From: Mantamonas sphyraenae | Lineage: Eukaryota > CRuMs > Mantamonadidae | Direction of reading: 5' to 3' | Assembly (NCBI GenBank): GCA_026936335.1 | Contig: JAPMXV010000007.1 | Span: forward strand, 248,001-312,000 | DNA length: 64,000 nt | In this document: piece after piece, positions 20,350 through 28,586 of the stretch | Layout: the number at the start of each line of letters is the position of its first letter | Numbering within the stretch: the first letter of the stretch is position 1 | Program-made: the position numbers and the translations under genes | Notes under the pieces: generated by a model | What the model saw: only the letters and a program-made list of their open reading frames with translations | What the model was told of the DNA's origin: nothing | Databases searched by the model: none

Positions 20350-21609
20350 TCACGAGGTCGTGTCGATGTGAAAGAGGGCGGAGGAGGACACAATCCACAC
20401 GCCCGAGGTGTTTGCAACGGCGAGTCGTGCGTCCCATCCCTTGTCACCGAGCAGGGTGGCAGCGGCCTCGGAGGGTTGGATGGTCTGTGGAGCGAGCCAC
20501 GCGTGGGCGTTGACATCGTAGGCGTGCAGTGACAGGTCTTGCGGCAGAGAGGAATTGTCGATGCCATCCATCAGCAGGGAGAACATGGCGTCACCAGCAT
20601 CCTCAGGGGCGTTGACATCGCGAAATTTGCCGCCCGAGATGAGAATGCAACCGGTGGAAGGTTGGTATGCAGCCACGGCACATGCACGTGGAGCGGGACA
20701 ATAGGTTGTGTTGCCCTCTGGCGTTGTGGACTCTGCGCAACGTAGCCAGGACCAGGTGACGAGATCGAGGACGTTGATGTGTGCTCTCTTGTGATCTCTC
20801 GTGTCGATCATGGACATGGTGTAGTCTTGGTCGTTCTCGCCGCCAAAGAAGACGGCGATGGGGTTGTCGCCAAGGGTGTGGTCGTCTGCGGCGACTGTGG
20901 CAACAGCAGGGCCGTAGAGTGCCCTACGGCACTCTGCATCGGTGGTGCTCACATGTTGGACGTCCCACGTGTCATGCTCGTCGCCTGTGGCAGTGATGGT
21001 GGTGACGTCGATGCCTGCAGGGACGTCGTCGGCGCCGCAGAGGTACACCAGGGTGTGCTCGTCGCCAGGATGCACAAACACATGCGGGTCATGCAACACA
21101 GGGGCAGGGAGGTCCGAGGCAATCTGTGTGACGTCGCATGTGTCCAGGTTGACTGCGTGGAGGGCACAGGATTGGTCGCCGTAGGTGCCTGCACAGGTTG
21201 CCAACACCACAGCGTTGTGTGAGGGCAGGTGGCACACAGCCACCACCTCATCGTCATCCAAGGCGGAGTTTGCATCGTGGGTGACACTGTGCCAGGTGAG
21301 TTGTGCTGTGTCCAGCGTGTGTACGCGATTTGTGGGGTTGTTTGAGGAAAAGCCCACCTCGCCTGCGGCCACCAATGTGCTGTTGTCCGGCGACGTGCCA
21401 ACCCTGAGATGGTACGTGCCACTGGGTGCGTCTGTGTGCTTGCCACTGCCCAGTGACAGGTACGCGTCGGCGTGCTGCGGGTCGCCCTCGGCCTCTTTGG
21501 GAGCCTTGGCACTCATGGCCTTGGGACCCGGCGTGCGCAGCTTGTGCTCCTGAATGCGTGTCACGACGGCCTGCATGGCCACAGTGGAAGTGGATTCTTT
21601 GCGGGACAT
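20350..21609 (-). CDS. kelch-like beta-propeller protein
   Basis: A single exon of 419 aa has blades with kelch-like spacing, such as NVLDLVTWSWLRC...APRACAVAAYQPSTGCILISGG and AHAWLAPQTIQP. Each blade contains the usual glycine pair and Trp. A second feature is repeated NLDTCDVTQIASDLPAPVLHD-type segments. No BTB, F-box or catalytic domain is attached, and the first about 45 residues are Lys/Ser-rich. A generic protein-binding propeller is the safest call. The start at 21609 sits 67 bp from the divergent ubiquitin-like mini-gene. Blade count (about six) was estimated by eye. Confidence 0.7.
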   Translation of the reverse strand: MSRKESTSTVAMQAVVTRIQEHKLRTPGPKAMSAKAPKEAEGDPQHADAYLSLGSGKHTDAPSGTYHLRVGTSPDNSTLVAAGEVGFSSNNPTNRVHTLDTAQLTWHSVTHDANSALDDDEVVAVCHLPSHNAVVLATCAGTYGDQSCALHAVNLDTCDVTQIASDLPAPVLHDPHVFVHPGDEHTLVYLCGADDVPAGIDVTTITATGDEHDTWDVQHVSTTDAECRRALYGPAVATVAADDHTLGDNPIAVFFGGENDQDYTMSMIDTRDHKRAHINVLDLVTWSWLRCAESTTPEGNTTYCPAPRACAVAAYQPSTGCILISGGKFRDVNAPEDAGDAMFSLLMDGIDNSSLPQDLSLHAYDVNAHAWLAPQTIQPSEAAATLLGDKGWDARLAVANTSGVWIVSSSALFHIDTTS

Positions 21610-21676
21610 GTGTGGGTTGCTTTTTGGGTGGTGGGCGATGCGCGGAGGCACGTGCAACGTAAACGCGGAGAAGAAA

Positions 21677-21958
21677 ATGAGCAACAGCAGCAGCAGAGAG
21701 ACGTGGACAGTGTACTTGATGTCGTGGAAGGGCAAATCGTACGAGTATGAAGGGTTGACGCCAACGAGCACGACTCTGGAGGATGTGTTGCAGCTGTGGC
21801 GGGACGGAGAGGGTGACTTTGACAACACCTTCCAACTGCGTGTGCACGGCGGCGAACCATTGGATCTCGGGATGACGCTGGACAAAGCTGGGTTGGGGCA
21901 TGAGCAGACACTGTTGTTGGAGTGGGTGGAGGGTGATGTCGTGCACAAAAGGGAATAG
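21677..21958 (+). CDS. 93-residue ubiquitin-like (beta-grasp) protein
   Basis: A small single-exon gene starts at the ATG at 21677; in-frame upstream codons overlap the divergent kelch gene. The pattern of alternating strands with a central helix (TLEDVLQLW) fits a ubiquitin-like domain. The ending FQLRVHGGEPLDLGMTLDKAGL-TLLLEWV resembles the ubiquitin block where a Gly-Lys loop precedes TL..AGL...TLHL. It lacks a C-terminal Gly-Gly and so would not be conjugated. I do not recognise a named family. It precedes the small-protein array on the same strand by about 200 bp. Confidence 0.6.
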   Translation: MSNSSSRETWTVYLMSWKGKSYEYEGLTPTSTTLEDVLQLWRDGEGDFDNTFQLRVHGGEPLDLGMTLDKAGLGHEQTLLLEWVEGDVVHKRE

Positions 21959-22045
21959 AGAGAGAGGCGTGTTGGAGGTGTCCTTCATTGTTTGTGTGAA
22001 TCGATTTGTGGTCCCTATACAGCCTTGGCGCGTTACCTCTTTGCG

Positions 22046-22065
22046 GTGTGTGTGTGTGTGTGTGT
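22046..22065. repeat. (TG)n microsatellite
   Basis: A TG run lies in the spacer between the ubiquitin-like gene and the first array member. Confidence 0.9.
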
Positions 22066-22155
22066 CTGCGTGTGTTTGCGTGTGTGGCACAGGGAGGGAG
22101 CGGCTGGGGACGCGTTTGCGGAACCACGCGAACCGAACCGCAACAGAGAGCATAG

Positions 22156-22527
22156 ATGAGCCAGGCGGACGGAGAACAGCAGATTGTGAAAACGGTACTC
22201 AAGTTGGGTGGGAAGGGCAGCAAACCTGGCAAGGGTCAATCGTTGAAGCTGTGGGTGGAGGATGGCCAGCTGAAGTTTGAGCATCACACTTCAGCTCGTT
22301 CGGCTGGGCCCTCTGTCAGGACCACCATTGAGTATGGCACACTGGACGCAGAGAGTATGGTGGCCCATGTGAACAGGTCGCACACGACCCGATCATCGCG
22401 AAACGAGCGTGAGGAGTCGGAGGAGGAGCGAGACGAAGACCACACCTGGTCCAAGGACAACCTGGAGATCATCACTCACTACAGCACCCAACCGTACATG
22501 CTTCCAGAGGAGTTTGAATGGCCTTGA
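22156..22527 (+). CDS. array member 1: divergent small HTW-module protein
   Basis: This intronless 123-aa protein is the only plus-strand member of the eight-gene array. It begins MSQAD, almost identical to the start of the next member (MSQAE). It keeps a weakened version of the shared C-terminal block: a GTLDAESMVAHV strand where others have GTFDPxTMxAxV, then an acidic linker, DEDHTWSKDN, ITHY and a final EFEWP. The conserved WD after HTW is lost. There is no signal peptide or membrane segment. Function is unknown. It is convergent with array member 2, leaving 321 bp between stops. Confidence 0.65.
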   Translation: MSQADGEQQIVKTVLKLGGKGSKPGKGQSLKLWVEDGQLKFEHHTSARSAGPSVRTTIEYGTLDAESMVAHVNRSHTTRSSRNEREESEEERDEDHTWSKDNLEIITHYSTQPYMLPEEFEWP

Positions 22528-22848
22528 GAGGGATACGAGGGATGGGGGAGGGTGAGGACACACACACACACACACAAGAAAGGAACGCAAACGCGATGTC
22601 ACTTCACTTCCTGTTCACACAGCACTTGCACTTGCACACGCACACACACACATACACACATACACGCCCGGGTGCACTGCTCCAAAGGTGTGACCAGCAC
22701 CACTCCACGCGGTGTGGGGATGTGTGAATGCAAAGAGGGAGGGAGTGAGAAGAAGCAAGGTTTTCCGAACGTTGCGCATCACGACGACGGAGTGATGGGG
22801 AAAACAACAGATTGGGACAACGTCCACGGTTCATTCAGCGCATGTGGA
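22528..22848. other. intergenic, convergent 3' ends
   Basis: No gene is seen. The stretch holds 3' UTRs of two convergent array members and CA/TG-rich runs at about 22558-22576 and 22636-22664. Confidence 0.7.
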
Positions 22849-23214
22849 TCACTCAAAGGGCACGGTGACATCGTCGGGGACAATAAATTCCATCTTCTCG
22901 GGATGGTGGGTGAGGAGGCCGCGGGTGTCTGCGTTCCAGGTCCAGGTGTGTTCCTCGCTGAGGTCTTTCTCCTTGTCGGACCTTGTGTTGACAAAAGAGG
23001 ACTTTTCCGTGACGGTGGCAGTCATGGAGCTGGGGTCAAACGTGCCCGTCTCGGTGTACCCGCGGCTCATTCCGTGGCCTCCGGGCATCTCCACGTAGTT
23101 GCGACGCTTCACCTTCCACGCAGTGTACGTGTCGTCCGTCCAGGTCAGTTTGAACTCATCTCGTTCAGTCAGTTGGCCTTCAGCAGGTTCCCAGGTGATT
23201 TCGGCTTGCGACAT
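22849..23214 (-). CDS. array member 2: small HTW-module protein
   Basis: This intronless 121-aa cytosolic-type protein starts MSQAE at 23214. It shows the complete module: an N-terminal pair of strands (EFKLTW-x4-YTAWKV), a Gly-rich turn (PGGHGMSRGYTE), TGTFDPSSMTATV, a polar linker with NTRSD, SEEHTWTWNAD, LLTHH and a C-terminal proline-aromatic end (VPDDVTVPFE). The last Trp of the WxW terminus is replaced by Phe. It is closest to member 3 in the HG(M/V)(S/T)(R/Q)G turn. No known domain recognised; function unknown. Confidence 0.75.
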   Translation of the reverse strand: MSQAEITWEPAEGQLTERDEFKLTWTDDTYTAWKVKRRNYVEMPGGHGMSRGYTETGTFDPSSMTATVTEKSSFVNTRSDKEKDLSEEHTWTWNADTRGLLTHHPEKMEFIVPDDVTVPFE

Positions 23215-23472
23215 GGTGTTTGGGTTCGTTGTTTGCGTTGCAGCGTTTGGCGCTAGAACGACGCAAACGCGTCAAAAACCTCGTCGCAACACAAACGCGT
23301 CGTGATGTGCGGCCCACACGACGCCTACACAGTGTACCGCAATGCACAATGCCATCCACACAGGAACCACAACGCATTGCGTACGACTATGTGTGCGTGG
23401 CAATGACAGGAGAAGCAGGGAAGGGCAAAAGGTCAACAATGACACAGCAAACGCTCGGATTCAATTTTGTGT

Positions 23473-23853
23473 TCATTTGTCCCAGGGCAGCTCCACACCC
23501 TCCTCCTCGGGTTGTAGGCGCTTGCCACGGTGGTGATGTGTGGTCAACTCCTTGGCTTCACTGTCCCACTCCCACGTGTACTCCTCGGTGAGCCCCTCGT
23601 GGACGTCGTGGTCGGTGGTGTTGATGTACGTGCTCTTGCGTGTGACCACAGCCACCATGGTCTCTGGGTTGAAGTCACCCTCTTCCCATGCCCCTTGCGT
23701 CACGCCGTGGCCTCGGCGTGCCACGTAGTGGCTCGTGTCGCTGCCCCACTTTGTGAATTTGTTGTTTTTGAATGTCAACGTAAAGTGGTCGCGGTCCTCC
23801 AGCACTCCTGCCACAGGGACAAGTCTGATGTTTGCGTTGTCGCTCTCGCTCAT
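23473..23853 (-). CDS. array member 3: small HTW-module protein
   Basis: An intronless 126-aa protein starts MSESD at 23853. The module reads HFTLTFKNNKFTKW, then RGHGVTQGAWEEGDFNPETMVAVV, STYINTTDHD, TEEYTWEWDSE, LTTHH and ELPWDK. The His in EEHTW is replaced by Tyr, while TWxWD is intact. It shares the HG turn with member 2, suggesting a recent duplication of those two. No signal peptide, TM helix or catalytic motif is seen. It sits 258 bp upstream of member 2 on the same strand. Confidence 0.75.
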   Translation of the reverse strand: MSESDNANIRLVPVAGVLEDRDHFTLTFKNNKFTKWGSDTSHYVARRGHGVTQGAWEEGDFNPETMVAVVTRKSTYINTTDHDVHEGLTEEYTWEWDSEAKELTTHHHRGKRLQPEEEGVELPWDK

Positions 23854-24184
23854 GGTGAAAACGGGGGGTGGGTGTGTGTGTGTGGGGGGGGGTTGTGTGT
23901 TTGTGTGGTGTTTGCGGCGGAGAGCCCGCCACACCGTTTTTTGTTCCCACAACACCCACACACCACTCTGCACCGTGAATCCAGCACAAATACATCCAAT
24001 GCGTCCTGTGGAGAGAGATTGTGTGTTTCTGGAAGATGGAGATGTGTGTTTCAACGGCACAGTGCAAACAACTCTGATTCCCACCCTGCATGCATGCCGT
24101 TGACGTGCAACAACCACAAGTGCACTGGGCACTGCGCACGAAACCGTACATTTGCCATATGACGCATCCACACCATTGCTGTGT
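23854..24184. other. intergenic within array
   Basis: This 331 bp stretch between two minus-strand array genes holds G/T-rich sequence at 23868-23910. No coding exon or RNA gene was recognised. Confidence 0.6.
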
Positions 24185-24598
24185 TCACCAGGCCCACTGG
24201 AACCCCTGTGGAGGATGAAAGTTGCCCAGGTGTGTGCTGAGGACACGTAGGTCACCATCCCATGCCCATGTGTGCTTCTCCTGCTTCTCTTTGACATCTT
24301 GGGTGGCACCATCGGCGGCCACTTCCACCATGAGCTCCTCTGCTTCCATGGTGGTGGGGTCAAAGGTACCACGCAGCGTGGTGGTGGTTGTGGACGGCCC
24401 CACGTTTCCTGCGTCATCCACACTGCCCTGGATGCTGCTTGTGGTCGTTGTGTGCGTCCATGTGCTCAGGGCGTCGTCGTGAAAGTCCATGGTGCGTTCG
24501 TTGCCTTTGCGCATCTGTTCTTCCTGTTCCTCCGTCGCGTAGGACCACCTCTGTGCGCTCTGCTCATGCACACTCTCCATCACACTCGATGTACTCAT
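24185..24598 (-). CDS. array member 4: small HTW-module protein
   Basis: An intronless 137-aa protein starts MSTSS at 24598. The first about 35 residues are Gln/Glu-rich and variable. The module has MDFHDDALSTWTHT, a Thr-rich strand, RGTFDPTTMEAEEL, KEKQEKHTWAWDGD, VLSTHLGNFHPPQGF and the terminal QWAW. This gives the clearest form of the shared ending: TH-x-G-x4-PxGFxWxW. The sequence upstream of the start stays open but has no array-like start, so MSTSS is chosen by analogy with the other MS- starts. Confidence 0.75.
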   Translation of the reverse strand: MSTSSVMESVHEQSAQRWSYATEEQEEQMRKGNERTMDFHDDALSTWTHTTTTSSIQGSVDDAGNVGPSTTTTTLRGTFDPTTMEAEELMVEVAADGATQDVKEKQEKHTWAWDGDLRVLSTHLGNFHPPQGFQWAW

Positions 24599-24935
24599 GC
24601 TTGTGGATGCCTCGGTTGGATGCTTGACCTCGTGCGGATGGGTATGCACAGCCACACGCCTGGGTTTTTCGTTTGGGCCGGCCGGCGACTTTTCCTTCTC
24701 GTCCCAAGTGCACGCCAGAAGGACACGGAAGAGGCATGCACACTGGGGACGGCATCCCTCGCATAAAAGGTGTGCCTGCACCACGGCAACAAGAGTGTGG
24801 GTGGCATGTGGGAAGGCAGAGGGCCGTCGTGGAAAGAGCCGTTTTGGCGCTGCCGCCGCTACGATTTCCGCCCGCAGCAACAAACACAGAGGGGTTGGAT
24901 GGATGGGTGTGTGCGCCTCCGCGTACATTTGCTAA
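24599..24935. other. intergenic within array
   Basis: This 337 bp stretch lies upstream of member 4 and downstream of member 5. It is GC-rich without a recognisable exon, RNA gene or repeat. Confidence 0.6.
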
Positions 24936-25445
24936 TCACCACTTCCATTGGAACCCCTGCGGGGCGACGACAGTGCCGACGTGTGTCTTGAGGGCGGCTG
25001 CGTCGCCGTCCCAGGACCAGGTGTGCTCTTCGGGCTCGTCGTGCTCCTTGTCGCTGGCCACCAACCCGTTGACAGTGATCTTTGTGCGCAGGACCTTGGC
25101 TTGCATGGTTTCAGGGTTGAAGCTGCCCGTGGTTTCTGTGACCTGTGTGCTGGGTCCGCCGTCGTTGTCCCCTTCTTCTTGGGCCCCGTCCAGGGTTTGC
25201 TTGTGCTCCTGCACACTCCACGTGCTGAGTCCCTCGGTGTCATCAAAGTCAAACGTGGTGGTGTTGCCGCTGATGAGTGCACTCATGTCCTCCTCCGACT
25301 GCAGGTGCCACGAACTCTTGGTGGTGTCCTCAATGCCCGTCGACAGCATCGATGCAAACGTGTCTGCGTCAATCGAGTGTTCCTCATCGTGGCTGTGGTC
25401 GGGCGTGTCGATGTTGAAAAAGTTGGCCTCTTCCGCTTCAGACAT
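24936..25445 (-). CDS. array member 5: HTW-module protein, longest
   Basis: An intronless 169-aa protein starts MSEAE at 25445. An acidic N-terminal extension of about 60 residues contains an Asp/Glu/His segment (DHSHDEEHSIDAD) and precedes the module. The module reads TFDFDDTEGLSTWSVQEHK, TTGSFNPETMQAKVLRTKIT, DEPEEHTWSWDGD, LKTHVGTVVAPQGF and QWKW. It matches members 4, 6 and 8 most closely in the last 40 residues. Function unknown. The 354 bp upstream is shared with the divergent MRH-domain gene. Confidence 0.78.
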   Translation of the reverse strand: MSEAEEANFFNIDTPDHSHDEEHSIDADTFASMLSTGIEDTTKSSWHLQSEEDMSALISGNTTTFDFDDTEGLSTWSVQEHKQTLDGAQEEGDNDGGPSTQVTETTGSFNPETMQAKVLRTKITVNGLVASDKEHDEPEEHTWSWDGDAAALKTHVGTVVAPQGFQWKW

Positions 25446-25799
25446 GGTCGGTAGCGATTTCGTGGCCACCGCAGCGCGAGTCAAACAGGACACCATCCTC
25501 ACACACATCGCACCATGGTGTCCACTGTTTCTTGACCCCATGAGGATGGATGGTGGTGGTGGGGGAGACGTGTGTGTTGTGCAGCGCACCACTTCGGGGA
25601 GCGGACACCGCTGTGCTGTGCTGCTTGACCCCTCTCAAAGTGGCCACAAACAAGGAATGGATAACCTGGCAGTGCCTTGCAAATCGCTAGCTGCAGTGCT
25701 TGGTCAACGTTTTGACCCGGAAACGCGTGTACGTGCAATGTCGGGGCCGCGTGAACAAACAATCCACGCGCCTGCCAAACCACATCGAAAGAAAACGGC
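25446..25799. promoter_or_regulatory. divergent spacer, array member 5 / MRH gene
   Basis: This 354 bp spacer between two divergent starts must carry both promoters. I see no TATA box, repeat or small gene. Confidence 0.4.
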
Positions 25800-27140
25800 A
25801 TGAACGATCGTGTTGCTTTTGCCCTCTTGCTGCTCGCATGCGCATGCAGCGCCGCTTCTTCCTGCTCTGTTGTGACACAGAACGGACACACGCTGGACTT
25901 TTCCCCATTGGCCGGTGTGAAGCTGTCTCTGAACGACTCGCAAGACGACCAGTACATTTTCACGATGTGTGAAGACTTGCCCTCCACGCCGTATCCCACC
26001 TGCTCCAAGAATGCACAGTCTGTGCAGATCTTGGCCAACTCGTACTGTGTCGTGACAGGCACAGCTGCGCAAGCGTCGTGGAACAGCACCGGAGACTACG
26101 CCAGTGTGACGTACGGAGGCGGGCAACGTTGCGGCGACGGAACAATGCGAAATTTCCAGATCAACTTTGTCTGCGATCCAGACCATGAAGTTCAAGCTGT
26201 GGGACAAGTGCAAGAGGAACCATTGGGCTCGTGCCACTATTCTGCCACTGTCAACACGCGCTATGCATGTGTCAACACACCTCCGGCGCCCAAGGCCTGC
26301 AGCGTCCGCACCGCAAATGGCAACACCCTGGACTTTTCGCCTCTGGCTGGCACCAAGCTGTCCCTTGAGGATGCGGACGAGAACACGTACTACTTCACCC
26401 TGTGTGAGAACTTTGCCTCGGGCACGTTTGCCACGTGCACAGGCGTTGGTGAGAGCTTCCAGGTTGCCCCCCCCAGTGAGTTCTGCACCATGACCGGGGT
26501 TGCAGACCAGCAGAGCTGGAAGAGCAGTGGAGACGACGTGGCTGTCACGTATGGCGGTGGGAAGAAGTGTGGCAACACACCACGTCAGTTTTCCATCAAC
26601 CTCAAGTGTGATCCCAACCACGAGGCACAGCCCATGGGTCAGGTGCAAGAGGTGCCAGCAGGCTCGTGCCACTATGTGGCCACTGTCAACACACGACACG
26701 CGTGTGTCAACAGCCCACCCCATGCCGATTGCAACGTGAAAACGCAGAGTGGGTTTGTGCTGGACTTTGAAGCGATTGCGGACATGACACTGGCCTCATC
26801 GGACGCCAATGGGAACAAGTACACGTTTGGTGTGTGCAGCAACGCACAAGCGCCATCCACATGCAGCCAACAAGAGTCTGAGGGGTACATGGTGGCATCC
26901 AACGGGTACTGCACCACGGTGGGATCGCTCGACAAGCAGACGTGGAACAGCACGGGAGACTATGTGTCTGTCACGTACGGTGGAGGACAGGCGTGTGGCA
27001 ATGTCAACCGCTCGTTCATGATTGACTTTCTGTGCGACAAGTCGACCGAGGCACAGGTGGTGGGTCAGACCATCGAAGCCCCAGCTGGATCCTGCCAGTA
27101 TGTGCAACGTGTCAAGTCCAAGTACGCATGCACCGATTGA
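25800..27140 (+). CDS. secreted protein with three MRH (mannose-6-phosphate-receptor homology) domains
   Basis: A single exon of 446 aa has a signal peptide (about 1-20, ending ACSAAS) and three tandem domains of about 140 residues. Each starts with a Cys and a (T/S)xxG-x5-F segment (NGHTLDFSPLAG) and contains WNSTGDYASVTYGGGxxC, then I-N/D-F-x-C and GSCxY...AC. This is the MRH lectin fold of cation-independent M6P receptor, OS-9 and glucosidase II beta. The carbohydrate-contact Arg after the Gly-Gly-Gly-x2-Cys loop, the Glu before GSC and the following Tyr are kept in all three. There is no TM helix or retention motif, so it may be secreted or lysosomal. Repeats 1 and 2 are the most alike. 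The gene sits inside the array of HTW-module genes. Confidence 0.85.
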   Translation: MNDRVAFALLLLACACSAASSCSVVTQNGHTLDFSPLAGVKLSLNDSQDDQYIFTMCEDLPSTPYPTCSKNAQSVQILANSYCVVTGTAAQASWNSTGDYASVTYGGGQRCGDGTMRNFQINFVCDPDHEVQAVGQVQEEPLGSCHYSATVNTRYACVNTPPAPKACSVRTANGNTLDFSPLAGTKLSLEDADENTYYFTLCENFASGTFATCTGVGESFQVAPPSEFCTMTGVADQQSWKSSGDDVAVTYGGGKKCGNTPRQFSINLKCDPNHEAQPMGQVQEVPAGSCHYVATVNTRHACVNSPPHADCNVKTQSGFVLDFEAIADMTLASSDANGNKYTFGVCSNAQAPSTCSQQESEGYMVASNGYCTTVGSLDKQTWNSTGDYVSVTYGGGQACGNVNRSFMIDFLCDKSTEAQVVGQTIEAPAGSCQYVQRVKSKYACTD

Positions 27141-27214
27141 AGGGAATGATGATGATGAGCAGGTTGAAGAGGATGGGCAGGATGGGTGGTTCATTTCTCT
27201 GCAGCCAAGGAAGA

Positions 27215-27256
27215 GTATTATGTTCTTAATATATGTTCTTCATCATAATCATTCAT
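27215..27256. terminator. AT-rich convergent 3' region
   Basis: An AT-rich patch (TATTATGTTCTTAATATATG type) lies between the stops of the MRH gene and array member 6. It is unusual for this GC-rich window and is a likely 3'-end/polyadenylation region for both strands. Confidence 0.4.
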
Positions 27257-27483
27257 GACTCCCACCGCCAGTCAAAGCCGTCTGGGGCAAGCACATTGCC
27301 ATTGTGTGTTTTCAGCGTGCGTGCGTCGCCATCCCACGTCCACGTGTGTTCCTTTGGTTCGTCAAACTCTTCGTTGCTCACTTCCTCGCCGTTTGTCACG
27401 ACCTTTTTCGACAGCTCTTTTGCCAGCCCGCTATCCGGATCAAACGACCCTTTCGTGGTCTCGGTGCGACTGGCGTTGCTCAT
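27253..27483 (-). CDS. array member 6: minimal HTW-module protein
   Basis: At 76 aa this is the shortest member and starts MSNAS at 27483. It contains only the second half of the module: TTKGSFDPDSGLAKEL, NEEFDEPKEHTWTWDGDARTLKTH and VLAPDGFDWRWES. The N-terminal strand pair seen in other members is absent. It could be a truncated copy, or show that the C-terminal half is the stable unit. The 112 bp downstream separates it from the MRH gene stop. Confidence 0.7.
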   Translation of the reverse strand: MSNASRTETTKGSFDPDSGLAKELSKKVVTNGEEVSNEEFDEPKEHTWTWDGDARTLKTHNGNVLAPDGFDWRWES

Positions 27484-27633
27484 TGCGCGGTGGGTTGGTG
27501 GGTGGGGTTTCCGGGCCCCCACAAACGCGGTTCTCTCCCTTCCCTCCCTCCCCAACGCATCCTCACACGCAGCGGAATTGAACCCACGCACACTTCATCA
27601 CATTGCAAGAGAAGCCATAGAAGCAACACTCGA

Positions 27634-28068
27634 TCACTCATCGGTGTTCCATTTGTCCCATTTGAACCCTTCCGGCCCCAACACGTCTCCCAAGTGCGTC
27701 CTGAGCACACCCGCATCCTCATCCCACTCCCAAACATGCTCCTCATCACATTCGGTCTCTTCCACCACCTCGCCATCCTTCTTCACCACCACACGCAACA
27801 CCTTGGCCTTCAGCGACTCCTTGTCAAACGTCCCCGACACCTCCTCCTCCTTGCCCACCAGCCCACCGTACCCTCCTGTTCCAGCGGTGTCCATGTCCAC
27901 GTTGGTCCATGACCACTGCTCCATCCCAGGCCCACTGCTCTCATCGTCCGCAAACGCAAAGATCACCCCTTTGCCGCTCACCATCGCATCCAGTTGACTT
28001 TCATGGTGAAACATGCCCTTGATGTTCTCCTCCATCGATGCCAAAAAGTTCATTACCCCCGTGGCCAT
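27634..28068 (-). CDS. array member 7: divergent HTW-module protein
   Basis: This 144-aa protein starts MATGVMNFL at 28068; an upstream in-frame ATG at about 28140 would overlap the end of member 8. An N-terminal amphipathic helix (about 1-30) is unlike the other members. The module reads GVIFAFADDE, MEQWSWTNV, a Gly-rich turn, SGTFDKESLKAKVLRVVV, CDEEHVWEWDED, VLRTHLGDVLGPEGF and KWDKW. The Thr in HTW is replaced by Val, and the terminal aromatic pair is separated by Asp-Lys. Confidence 0.72.
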   Translation of the reverse strand: MATGVMNFLASMEENIKGMFHHESQLDAMVSGKGVIFAFADDESSGPGMEQWSWTNVDMDTAGTGGYGGLVGKEEEVSGTFDKESLKAKVLRVVVKKDGEVVEETECDEEHVWEWDEDAGVLRTHLGDVLGPEGFKWDKWNTDE

Positions 28069-28127
28069 GGTCTCACTCACTCGCGCTCTTCTCTCGCTTT
28101 CAATGCGATGTGTTGTGCCCACCTGTG

Positions 28128-28586
28128 TCACCATTTCCACACAAAATCTTGTGGCGCGTTCACAGCACCCTCATGTGTGGTCAACACGCGTGCATGGTCA
28201 TCCCATGTCCACGTGTGCGTCTTTTCACCCTCTCCATACGTGATGGGCTCCGACGCTTCGCCATTGGTGCGTGTTTGTTGACGTCGCGTTTGTGCAATCC
28301 CCGTGCTCGGGTCAAACACTCCCGTCGTCTCCACAGTGGATGTCATCGGACCATTGCTGGTCAGGTTGCGATACGTCACTTCCACTCTCCACTTGCTCAG
28401 ACCCGTCTCATCCTCGAATTCAAACCACGTTTCGCTTCCATCCTCCCCGTACGTCTCCTGTACCTCCCACATCCCACGTGCAACCTTGTAATTGACCACC
28501 ACTACCTTCCCATCATCCTCTCCGTCCGACTCTTCTTCTTCTTTCCTATCTTGGTGGCCCCCAAACAGGCTCTTGACCCACGACAT
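28128..28586 (-). CDS. array member 8: HTW-module protein
   Basis: This intronless 152-aa protein starts MSWVKSLFGG at 28586, 41 bp from the divergent SANT gene. A basic/acidic leader (about 1-45) precedes the module: SETWFEFEDETGLSKWRVEV, SNGPMTSTVETTGVFDPSTG, EKTHTWTWDDH, VLTTHEGAVNAPQDF and the terminal VWKW. The FxFxDxxGLSxWxV front half matches member 5 closely. No annotation can be assigned from known families. Confidence 0.77.
   Translation of the reverse strand: MSWVKSLFGGHQDRKEEEESDGEDDGKVVVVNYKVARGMWEVQETYGEDGSETWFEFEDETGLSKWRVEVTYRNLTSNGPMTSTVETTGVFDPSTGIAQTRRQQTRTNGEASEPITYGEGEKTHTWTWDDHARVLTTHEGAVNAPQDFVWKW

Noticed and set aside
22156-28586. Transposon-derived array.
   Set aside because: No terminal repeats, transposase or target-site duplications were seen around the members.
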